Assembly: GCA_963575745.1 (NCBI GenBank)
Contig: CAUYUJ010006347.1
Location: forward strand, 155,785-219,784
Source of the DNA: Prorocentrum cordatum
Lineage: Eukaryota; Sar; Dinophyceae; Prorocentrales; Prorocentraceae
DNA length: 64,000 bases
Direction of reading: 5' to 3'
Part shown: in pieces, positions 19,136-28,496 of the stretch
How the letters are laid out: each line of letters opens with the position of its first letter
Position numbering within the stretch: position 1 is the stretch's first letter
Notes under the pieces: generated by a model
Told to the model about the DNA's origin: nothing
The model's input: the letters and a program-made list of their open reading frames with translations, nothing else
Databases searched by the model: none
Program-made: the position numbers and the translations under genes

Positions 19136-19310
19136 AATGGCACGGCGTGGCTTGGTGTCCGCAGCGGGGCCCGGCTGCTGCAGCGAGTGCAGGCGCGCGC
19201 AGAGAATCGCCGGCGGGAGCGCGCTCGCCGCGGCGCTGCCGCCCGCGCTGCGCGGAGAGTGCTGGCCCTCGGGTGTACGTTTCAATCTGGGGAACAGCAG
19301 AAAGACATAC
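19136..19310. other. GC-rich unassigned spacer
   Basis: Single-copy-looking GC-rich sequence between the CTC array and the 160-bp repeat. No motif is recognised. Confidence 0.35.
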
Positions 19311-19470
19311 CAAGAAGCACCCTGCTTGCCTCCAGGGTGCCCTGGGTCCCTTTGGTTCCGATGGTTTTGCGTTGGAGAGCGTGACGTTCCCAAATCCAAG
19401 GTCAATGGACGTCCTGGAGTCTCAGGGTTGGGCTTCTGTTGGAAGATTTCTTATGGTCGAGCTCCTACTG
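19311..19470 (+). repeat. 160-bp dispersed repeat with open frame (copy 1)
   Basis: It aligns without gaps to 53848-54007 over 160 bp. Both copies are open in the same register and share the peptide pattern KHPACLQGA, then ESVT, then SMDV.ESQGW.S.GR.L. The lack of indels over 53 codons hints at a former coding segment. No family is recognised. Confidence 0.7.
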
Positions 19471-19477
19471 TATGACG

Positions 19478-19616
19478 TTTCGGAGGTCCGCGCGGGTTTC
19501 TCGACTCGGCGTTGGGGCCCCCTGGCGGCGCCTTTGGCGCCGCCTCTGGCTCGCTCCGCGCGCCAGGGAGGGGTTGTCCAACGCCAGTCTACGAAATCCG
19601 CGCGGACCTCCGAAAG
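19478..19616. repeat. Imperfect inverted repeat (foldback)
   Basis: The outer arms TTTCGGAGGTCCGCGCGG at 19478-19495 and CCGCGCGGACCTCCGAAA near 19599-19615 are perfect complements. Pairing extends inward with mismatches (GGCGTTGG with CCAACGCC, CCCTGGCG with CGCCAGGG) to a ~30-nt GC-rich centre. This could be a foldback element or a structured RNA. Confidence 0.75.
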
Positions 19617-20110
19617 TTTATGCTTGCTCATTGAAGGAAGAACCACACCGACCCTGATAATTGGCGTAGCAGCAATGTCCTGTTCGATTCATTCCTTAGG
19701 TGCGTTTACTAAACGGCTTCGCTTGTCGGGGTGCTCATGATGAGCATGGCTTTTCTGCTCTCTACTTGCATTCGACCCGCATAGTAAGGATGAAACACTT
19801 TCCAAGGTTACCCTCGCATCCTTCCCTTCGGCTCATCCCTGGCCGCCTTCGCCAGCCGCGCCCCGCTCGCAAGGTGTGGACATGGCCATCCAAGGCTCTT
19901 GCATCCTCATCGTGCGTCCTGAATATACGGGTTGACTGCACGAGGGCGGAACTTCTGCTCTCTACGTACGTCTTGTGTTGTTCCTCGACCAATGCCCATT
20001 TGGAGGCGGGTGGCCGAGCTCCCGCGGCGGGCAGGCAGATGAGCAGCCCACGCAGCCTGGAGGGGGTGGTAGGAGAAGCAGCAGCAGCAGCGGCGGCAGG
20101 GGGAGCTCGA
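19617..20110. other. No gene recognised
   Basis: Moderate-GC sequence with short open frames only. It becomes GCA/GCGGCA-rich at the edge of the following purine array. Confidence 0.35.
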
Positions 20111-20745
20111 GAAGTTCGAGGAGGAGGAGGAGGAGGAGGAGGAGGAGGAGGAGGGGGAGGGGATGGAGGGGATGGAGTGGGAGGAAGAGGAGGAGGAGGA
20201 TGAGGAGGATGAGGAGGGGGGGGGAGGGGGAGGAGAAGGATAAGGAAGAGGGAGGAGAGGAGAGGAGGAGGGAGGAGGAGGAGAAGGAGGAGGAAAGGAG
20301 GAGGAGGAGAAGGAGGAGGAGAAGGAGTTCGATAATGAGTTCGAGATGGAGGAGGGTAAGGGGGAGAAGGAGGAGGAGGAGGACGAGGAGGATGAGGTGG
20401 ACGAGGAGGAGGAGGACGAGGAGGAGGAGTTGTGCGTTTTGCTTTCTGCGTAGGCTTGCAGGGGATTGGGGGTGTTTGCGGGCGTGGAGGAGCAGGAGGA
20501 GGAGGAGGAGGAGGAGGAGGAGGAGGAGGAGGAGGAACGGCAGCACAAGGAGGATAATGAGGAAGAGGAGGAGGAGGCGGAGGCGCAGGAGGCGGATGAG
20601 GAGGAGGAAGCGATGGAGAAGGAGGAGGGACGGGAGAAGGGAGACGCAGGATAAATACTTGGAGGAGGAGAAGGATGATGAGGAGGAGGTGCTTGGGGAG
20701 ACGGAAATGGAGGAGGAATGAGGAGGCCGATGAGAGGAGGATGTT
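20111..20745 (-). repeat. GGA/GAG purine array
   Basis: About 630 bp of purine-rich (GGA)n on the plus strand, the reverse orientation of the CTC arrays. Interruptions include GACGAGGATGAGG and a ~60-bp non-repeat patch at ~20430-20490. Frames read as poly-Glu/Arg/Gly or, in reverse, Pro/Ser/Leu. It is not coding. Confidence 0.88.
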
Positions 20746-21540
20746 GATCTCTAGACCTTGGACCATTATCCTTCTGCGTCTGCCAAGTTGCAGCTCGGCC
20801 AAGCAGCAGTAGGAGAAGGAGGGGAGGCAAGATGAGTGGTATAATGAGCAAGAGGGTGTAGGAGGAGGGTGAGGAGTGAGTGAGTGAGGCGAAAACTAGG
20901 GCATATGTTCCCGCTGAGGAGAAGCAGTAAGGTCGTAGGAGTCGGAGGTGGAAGAAGGCGGGAGGGGAGGAAGGACGATGATGAGGAGGAGAAGCCGAAT
21001 CAGAAAGGGTTGGCATTTCGAAAAAAACATTCCGTCGGAGACTTTATAGCTCTTCGGCGGAGGGTTTGTTTAACAGCTCTCCGGCCGCATTGATGTTCAT
21101 TGTTTCTCTAGTATGCTTGGCTATTGATGAAAACCCGTGATACAATACCTCATGGCGGAGGATTGTATCATTGCGGGAGAATGGTTGTTCAACAACAGCA
21201 TCCGACCGCGAGTTGTTTGATAATAAAGTTTTCCGCGAAGGCTTTCGGCTTACGCTGCGGAGTGCGTCTTGGAGCAAGCCATTCAGCCCACGGGTCTCAG
21301 CATCTCGGCTGAGCGTGAGGATGTCTGCGAGAGGAGCCCCGAACGGGCTCCAAGGGATATCCTTAGGTCGGGCATGCCCCCCTACAGGCGCATTGTGGAC
21401 GAAAAAGTAAGGCGGATTTTGGACGAAAAATCAAACATATTCAAAAGGTATTCGACACTTGCCCCAAAAATGCCAAACAAATCGTCCCCATATAATTTTC
21501 CCACTATTGTTGAATATTCCTCCTGTGGAGGAACACGCCC
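20746..21540. other. No gene recognised
   Basis: Mixed-composition sequence with residual GAGGA. A short hairpin is visible at ~21139-21170 (GATACAAT...ATTGTATC). Small open frames show no domain. Confidence 0.35.
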
Positions 21541-22060
21541 GATGTAAGGATGCCCTCAAGGGGGCCACCAGAGGCGCCCCACGCGTCCCCGTGAGAGCCC
21601 CGAGAGGGTCCAGAGGGCCAGGACTCAGAGGATCCCAAGAGGATCCCCATGAGGAGGCCCCAGGAGATGCCTCCAAGAGTGGGCCCAGCACGTTGCCAAA
21701 CGAGGTGCGCTCGATTGCAGGCTGCGCCGTGCGATCCAAGTGGCCTTCTTGCCGCTTCCTCCAGAGTGACCCCGTCGTGCCGGGCGCCCCCGGTGTTGTG
21801 GGCGGCCCCTCCGTGCCGGGATGCGCCCGAAGATGGCGCTCGCCAGCCCGAGCCCGCCCGCCGCCCGCCCGGCCCCGTCCTCGCCCGTGGCGGCGTGGCT
21901 CTCATTTAATCGCTTCGTTCATTCCGCCGGCCCTGGAGCCCTCTTTAGGGCCTCTTCGGGGCCTCTTTGGGGCGTCTTGGGGGCCCCCAGGGCCTCTTGG
22001 GAGGCTTTTGGGGGCCTCTTGGGGCGGGAGGGGGGGTAGTCGATTGCGGCTCCCCCCTCG
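21541..22060 (+). repeat. Degenerate GGCCTCTTGGG / AGGAGGCC repeat region
   Basis: Imperfect short repeats (GGCCTCTTGGGG, GAGGATCCC, GGGGCC) dominate. A 23-bp block beginning TTAATCGCTTCG at 21906-21928 recurs with one mismatch at 52315-52337, also beside GGCCTC-type repeats. Confidence 0.55.
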
Positions 22061-22271
22061 GAGGCCACGATCCTCGTGAGGGGTGTCGAAAAATGGCCCT
22101 CCTGGTGGCTTCTCCCGGGACCTTGCCGGGGTACGTTTCGTCCGGGGGCCCCCGGGGGCCGCTCCGCGCGCGCGAACTAGAAATATTGTTAACCAGTTAC
22201 CGGAGATCTTAGCACGCCTCTGGCCCATTGGGCCAGCGAATTCTGGAGGTCGGATAGGGGTGTGGCATACA

Positions 22272-22352
22272 GGGGTGTGGTGCCAATCGTGGAGATGGCA
22301 GTGTTATCTACGATAGATAACCTCGCCAGATCCAGCATTGGCACCACACCCC
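22272..22352. other. 81-nt hairpin
   Basis: The outer stem GGGGTGTGGTGCCAAT (22272-22287) is the exact complement of ATTGGCACCACACCCC (22337-22352). The inner stem GTTATCTA/TAGATAAC closes on a CGA loop. The arms between (about 15 nt each) pair imperfectly. Length and shape resemble a miRNA precursor or a small foldback element. Confidence 0.78.
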
Positions 22353-22464
22353 CTTGCACCAAACCCCCTTCCTGCCTCCAGACTTTTGCCGAAGGCCCAC
22401 AAACCCTTCATCGCGACCGCATCTGCGTCAACGCTGAAGTCGGGCACGGACCTCTACAGGAGGA

Positions 22465-22496
<32 letters not shown>

Positions 22497-22639
22497 ATTA
22501 TCAAAAATAGCCGCCAAAATACTACGGTGACGATTTTCCGAAGATGTTTTGTCAATTTTTGATTTTCGTTCCCCCAACAGTGCTTCCACAGAGGGTCTCT
22601 AACTTGTCTTTACCATCTGGGGACCAGTGCCAGCTTTTC
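22353..22639. other. Unassigned, with short TA/TG run
   Basis: It contains (TA)n followed by (TG)n at about 22466-22498. No gene is seen. Confidence 0.5.
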
Positions 22640-22755
22640 GTCGCCGTGCCGCCCGTCGCCGCCCGTCGCCGCCGTCGTCGCCGTCGCCGTCGCCGCCCGT
22701 CCGGGCGAGTGGCAGCTTTTTCGGGCGGTGCCGCCCGTCGCCGCCATCGCCGTCG
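22640..22755 (+). repeat. CGCCGT/GTCGCC hexamer repeat
   Basis: A low-complexity GTCGCCGCC run, interrupted once by GGGCGAGTGGCAGCTTTTTC. It reads as poly-Arg/Ala and is not coding. Confidence 0.75.
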
Positions 22756-22799
22756 CATAGATGGTCCTTCTTATAAAGAAAACTAGGCTCCACCACCCT

Positions 22800-23220
22800 C
22801 CCGAGGCTGGACTTAACGGTACACTTTTTCGTATTGCAATTTTTCATATGATTCTGCCCCATCGTCCATCCTAAATCTGAATTCGCACCATCCCAGGGAG
22901 GCCGGTATCGACACCCCCCAATCCTCTGCAACAAATGCTATGCGCTCGCACTCGCTCATCAAAAAAACATCAGTTCCCAATAATCCCTTGCATCAGAAGC
23001 TGGGCGAAGCACACACGCGCGCGTCGTCGCGCGCGCATGCCGAAAGCCTTCAAACACCTTCGGTGTCCTAAGGATTTCAAGACCGCGTGCCCAAACAACA
23101 TGTAAACACACACTGTTTCGCAACGTCAGTGTTCACCAAAACCTGCGCTCGCGCTCCTGAGAACAACAAATTATACATAAAAGGTAGCCTGGCGAAGGAC
23201 CCAGCCATATGCAGTTGCAA
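22800..23220 (+). repeat. Dispersed repeat, diverged copy of 24960-25340
   Basis: Collinear blocks are shared with 24960-25340: CCATCGTCCATCCT, a run of C near ATCGACACCCCCC, CTCATCAAAA, GCGCGCGTCGTCGCGCGCGC, CCTAAGGATT and TTTCGCAACGTCAGT. A third partial copy lies at 25475-25650. Confidence 0.6.
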
Positions 23221-24180
23221 GTGCCGCAGTTAAGAGGATCGTCGTCGGTGGAACTCCCTATGGCGCCACAAAATGTGTGAGGGGCGTGCAGGTTTGGCGA
23301 GGGGGACTTCCCACTGGGGCCTTCGGTGGGGCTCCCTATTCGACCACGAAACATATGAGGGTGTACCGAAACGGGCGTGACGCTCACATGCGAACTGCAC
23401 CACTGGGGCCTTCGGAGGGGCTACCCACGATGCCACGAAACGTGTGAGCGGTGTGCCGAAACGGGCGTGACGCTCACATGCGAACTGCACCACCGGGACT
23501 TTCGGTGGAGCTCTCCACGGGGCCACGAATAGTGTGAGGGATGTGCCGACACGGGTGTGACGTTCACATGCGAACTGCAACAGTGAGACCATCGGTGTAG
23601 CTCCCTACGGGGCCTCGAAACATGTGAGTGGTGTGCAAAACGGGCGTGACGCCCACATGCGAACTGCACCATTGAGACCTTCGGTGGAGCTCCCTATGGA
23701 GCCACGAAACGTGTGAGGGGTGTGCCGAAACGGGCGGGGCGCCCACATGCGAACTGCACCGTTGGGACCTTCGGTGGAACTCCCTATGGGGCAACGAGAC
23801 GTGTGAGGGGTGTGCCTAAACGGGCGCGACGCCCCCATGCGACATGCACCACTGAGACCTTCGGTGGAGCTCCCTAAGGGGCCACGAAACGTGTGAGGGG
23901 TGTGCCGACACTGGCGCGACGCCTACATGCGAACTGCACCATTGGGAGCTTTTGCGGAGCTCCCTATGGGGCCACAGCGAGTGAGGGGTATGCCGAAACG
24001 GGCGTGACGCCCACATGCGAACTGCACCACTGGGACCTTCGGTGGAGCTCCCTACGGGGCCACGCAACGTGTGAGTTGTATGCCGAAGCGGGCGTGGCGC
24101 CCTCATGCGAACTGCACCACTGAGACCTTCGGTGTAGCTCCCTATAGGGCCACGAAGAAGCGTGTGAGGGGTGTGCCGAA
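23221..24180 (+). repeat. ~90-bp satellite array, ten or more units
   Basis: The anchor CGAACTGCAC or a variant recurs at 23391, 23481, 23571, 23660, 23750, 23840, 23930, 24018 and 24108, so the period is 90 bp (88-90). Each unit has GGACCTTCGGTGGAGCTCCC, GGGGCCACGAAACGTGTGAG and GTGTGCCGAAACGGGCG. Indels of 1-2 bp break any long frame, so minus-strand repeat ORFs across it are not credited. The same family occurs at 49655-50080 and, inverted, at 58260-60430. Confidence 0.92.
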
Positions 24181-24300
24181 ACAGAGACGATGCAGGGATG
24201 GGAGGAGGAGAGGAGGGGAGAGGAGGAGAGGAGGAAGACGCGGAACGATGTCTCTTCAAAACAAGGACCCAACACCACCGGATGGTTGGGAGCAAAAAAC
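24181..24300 (+). repeat. Satellite flank with GGAGGA stretch
   Basis: GGGAGGAGGAGAGG is followed by GTCTCTTCAAAACAAGGACC and CCGGATGGTTGGG. The same flank occurs near 50225-50275 and, as reverse complement, at 58930-59075 inside the largest satellite array. Confidence 0.65.
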
Positions 24301-24850
24301 ATCGGTTTCTCAACATGTTCATGGAATTCTGCCAAATGGGCCTCCCGGGTCGCATGCCGAAATCATTCGCGCGCCTTCGCGCTCGTGCTTGGGGGGGGGG
24401 CGCGATCCAGGTCAAATAATACCGCGCGGGCCACTCTCGTGCGTCGGCCGCGCGCGCATGTCGAACTCTTTCCAAAACCTTCATCGCCGAAGCGAGGACA
24501 CCGTCAGCAACGCTGGCGCGATCAGCATCGGCGCCCTCGCTGGCCGCGCCGTCGTCGTTGTTCACGTCGCCGCCAGCATCGCCACTATCATCATCGCGTC
24601 GACTGTCGTCGACGTTGCCATGATACCGCGCCCGCCCAAGTCGCCGACTCGCATTGAAGTGCCCGTAGGCATGCGCCCAGCGGTCAGCGCCACCGCGGCC
24701 GCGTCGGCGGCGCCAAACTAGCTGGCCGCTGCGCGCGCGCCTGGTGTGGCGCGGTCGCGGAGATGCACCAGCCAACGCCAAGCATTCACCTCAATCGTCG
24801 CCGCGTGGAGTTTGCTCACCAAGTTGCGGGCGGTCGGGTGAGACGTTTGT
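24300..24850 (+). repeat. Direct duplication, copy 1 (partner 25655-26160)
   Basis: Shared collinear blocks include CGCATGCCGA.ATCATTCG, GCGCGCG.(A/C)TGTCGAACTC, CACTATCATCATCG, TACCGCGCCCGCC, GTCAGCGCCACCGCGGCCGC and GATGCACCAGCCAAC. A degenerate ~100-bp sub-period is marked by CGCGCATG(C/T)CGAA. No coding sequence is recognised. Confidence 0.7.
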
Positions 24851-25654
24851 AAGAGCATGGGATGTTCCAACTCGTTTGTACAAATCATGTGCGCAACATA
24901 GATTGCAAGGCGTGGGTTGCATTGCATAGGTTGCACCTCGTAGATTATCATTTCTGTTTATACCCCTGGGATTATCCGCACCCCTGTTGGCTATGCGATT
25001 TGCAACTGATTGTGCCCCCATTGTCCATCCTGAGTATGAAGACTTACCATCTCCGCCAGGCTGGCATCGATCCCCCCCCCGCCATCCTTTGCAAGAGCCG
25101 ATTCTGCAGGCACACCCGTTCATCAAAATTCACCCGTTGGCGAGAAACTTTTTGCGAGGAATGAGAAGAAGTGCGCGCGCGCGTTGTCGCGCGCGCGTTG
25201 TTGCGCGCGCGTGGCGACATCTTTCAAAATCGTAGGATGCGTAAGGATTGCAGAGCCGAAGGCCCAAAAACATAGATTAGAACACGCGATTTCACAACAT
25301 TGGTTTTCAAGAAGAGCTTTCGCGCGCGCCCTTGCGAGTTTTTGCAAGAATTACCCACCCATGTGCCAGACGTTCGCCAAAATGCCACCAAACAGGCTTC
25401 GCGCGCGCATGTCGAAATCGCTCGAACGCCCTGTCGCGCGTGCTGTCGCGAGAGCCCTTCGCAACAAACGGGACGAAGTGCACGCGCGCGCGTCGTCGCG
25501 CGCGCATGCCGGAATCCTTCACAACGTCGTTTTGGTTTCGCACGGGTTTTAAAATCGAGTGTCCGAAACACATTTGAACATACGCGGTTTCGCAACATCA
25601 GTTTTCAAAAGAGGCGCTCGAGCTCTTGCGAATCCTCAAGACGACAGTAGGTTT
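24851..25654 (+). repeat. Repeat mosaic between the duplicated blocks
   Basis: It includes the second copy of the 22.8-kb dispersed repeat (24960-25340) and a partial third copy (25475-25650), with GC-alternating GCGCGCGC tracts at 25165-25210, 25400, 25440 and 25485-25505. These alternating purine-pyrimidine tracts could adopt Z-DNA. No gene is seen. Confidence 0.6.
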
Positions 25655-26160
25655 TTTTTTCAACACGTTCATTGGGTTTTGCCAAACGAGCCACTCGCGC
25701 CGCATGCCGACATCATTCGAACGCCCTTGCGAGCGTGCTGGTGGGGGCACGATCTGCGTCAAATGATACCATGCGGGGCCACTCGCGAGTCGGCCGCGCG
25801 CGCGTGTCGAACTCCTTCCAAAACCTCATCCAACTGGCCGTGCCGCCGCCGCTGTCAGCATCGCCACCAGGACCGCTACTATCATCATCGTGTCTACCGA
25901 TGCCGACGTCGTCATGATACCGCGCCCGCCTAAGTCGCCGACTCGCAGTGTAGTGAACGTTGGGGTGTGCCCAGCGGTCAGCGCCACCGCGGCCGCGTCG
26001 GTCGCGCCAAACTAGGTGTCGCTGCGCGCGCGAGCATGCGCGGGTTAGCGCGGCCGCAGACATGCACCAGCCAACATCAAGCACTCATCGCAATCGCCGC
26101 CGCACGGGTTTTGCAAAACAGGCTGCGGGTGGGTGGGTGGGACGATTGCGCGAGCAGTGG
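25655..26160 (+). repeat. Direct duplication, copy 2 (partner 24300-24850)
   Basis: This is the later copy of the ~0.5-kb block, from TTCAACACGTTCAT to CAGGCTGCGGGTGGG. Divergence is by substitutions and small indels. Confidence 0.7.
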
Positions 26161-26799
26161 AGTTGACAACTCACTGCGAGCAGGTCTTAATCCGTAAGGG
26201 TTTCGGTTCCTGCCGCCGGCCCGCTCGCTATCATAATGGGATATAAGAGAATCGGGTCGGTGCGTCTCGGCGCTGCTTTGGCGCATCTGGGAACAGCATG
26301 CGGGGGCGTGTAGGAGTCATCAGCGCATACTGAGACGTTGGCACTATCCGTGGGGAGCGGGAGGGCCGAGTTGCTTGGGCCACAGTGCACATCAGGCTTC
26401 TCTGGCCAGGGCCAGGCCCCGACCGGGGCGAGAGCCAGGGGGGAGCGCACGGCGGCCCTGCCGGCACACCCCCGTGAGAGGTAACTGGCTGGTCGCCTGG
26501 CGGCGCGCACTCGGGGGGGCGTCCTCGAGGGGGGGCGGCTTCCGGTGGGCCTACCGGCCACGCCCAGAAGGACCCCGTCGTGGACGTTTCCTCGTGGAAA
26601 AATCGGGGCTCGTCCAGAGCGCAAGTCTTTCAGCATTGGACAATTGGACGGATGGCCGCTGGGGTTCACCCCTGAACGCCCGCGGTGCGGTCGTCGCCGA
26701 ATCGACACGACGTGGGCTTACCGTGCTTGGCTGTCTTCGAGGTGGAGGGAGATCGGAAGGCGTCTTAGGAACACCCCTGCTTCTTAAAAGGCGCGGGCC
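26161..26799. other. No gene recognised
   Basis: GC-rich sequence with open frames on both strands but no domain. It ends at the TG superarray. Confidence 0.4.
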
Positions 26800-26904
26800 A
26801 TATCTCTGTGTCTGTGTGTGCGTGTGCGCGTGCGTGGGTGAGTGTGCGTGTGTGTGTGTGTGTGTGTGCGTCTGTGTGCGCGTGCGTGTGCGTGTGCGTG
26901 TGTT

Positions 26905-26963
<59 letters not shown>

Positions 26964-28408
26964 GTGCGTTCGCGTGTGTGTGTGTGCGTGTGTGTGTGTG
27001 TGTGTGAGTGTGCGTGCGTGCGTGCGTTCGTGCGTGTGTGGGTTTGGATGTGGGTGCGGGTGTGGGTGTGGGTCTGGTGCGCGTGTGCATGTGTGGTGTG
27101 TGTCTGTGAGAATGTAAGTAAATGGGTGAGTGGGGGTGTATGTGTTTTGTGTGTTGTGTTTGTTGTGTGTAATGTGTGTTGTGTGAATTGTGTGTGTGTG
27201 TGTGTGTTGGAGGTGTTGTGTATGTTGTGTTTGTTCTGTGTGTTCTGTGTGTTGTGTGTGGTGTGTGCGTTGTGTGTGTGTGTGTCTGTGTGTCTTGTGC
27301 GTGTGTGTTGTTTGTATTGTGTGTGGTGTAAGGTGTGTGTGTGTGTTGTGTGTATGTGTGTGTTGTGTGAGGTGTTCGTGTGTGTGTGTGTGTGTTGTGT
27401 GTGTTTTTGTGTGTGTGTGTCTGTCTCTGTGTCTGCGTGTGCGTATGTATGTGCGTGTGCGTGTGCATGTGCGTGTGCGTGCGCTTGTGCGTGTGCGTAT
27501 GCGTGTGCATGTGCGTTTGTGTGTGCGCGAGTGTGCGTGTGTGTTTGTGCGTGCGGGTGTGTGTGGGTTCGCGTGTGGGTCTGGGTGTGGGTATGTGTGT
27601 CTGTGTGTGTGGTGTGTATGCGTGTGTGGTGTTTGTAAGTGGGTGAAGAAGTCAGTGAGTGTGAGTGTGTGCGTGTTGTGTGTCTTGTGTGTTGTGTGTT
27701 GTGTGATGTGTGCTGTGTGTAGTGTGTGATGGGTGTTGTGTGAGTTAGTTGTGTTTGTGTGTTGTGTGTATTGTGTGTTGTGTGTTAAGTGTGTTGTGTG
27801 TGTTGTGTGTGGTGTCTGTGTTTCGTGTGTTGTGTGTTTGTTTGTGTGAATGTATGTTGTCTTTGTGTGTGTGTGTGTGTGTGTCTGTCTCTGTGTGTGC
27901 GTGTGTGTGTATGTGCGTGCGCATGCGTGCGTGTGCGTGTGCGTGCGTGTGTGCGCGTGTGCGCGTGTGTGTGTGTGCGTGTGTGCGTCTGTGCGTGCGT
28001 CGTTGTGCGTATGGGTGTGTGTGTGGGTATGTGTGTGTGTGGTGTGTGTGCGCGTGTGTGTGGTGTGTGTGTGGGTGGGTGAGTGAATGGTGTTGTGTGT
28101 GTGTTGAGTGTTGTGTGTTGTGTATGCTGTGTGGTGTGTGTTGTGTGTTGTGTGTGTTGTGTGTATTGTGTGTAGTGCGTGTTGTGTATGTGCTGTGTGT
28201 GGTGTGTATTGTGCGTTGTGTATGTTTGTGTATTCTGTGTGTGTCTGTCTATATGTGGGTGTCTGACTCTGTGTGTGCGCGTGCGTGTGTGTGAATGTGT
28301 GGGCGTGTGTGCGTGTGCATGGTGCGTGTGCGTGTGGTTGTGTGTGGGTGTGTGTGCGTTTGCGTGTGCGTGTGCATGTGCGTTTGTGTATGTGTGTATG
28401 TGTATGTG

Positions 28409-28496
<88 letters not shown>

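Noticed and set aside
23605-24781. Repeat proteins with ~30-residue units on the minus strand
   Set aside because: The 90-bp period gives 30 codons, but 88- and 89-bp units shift the frame and the peptide is not kept across the array.
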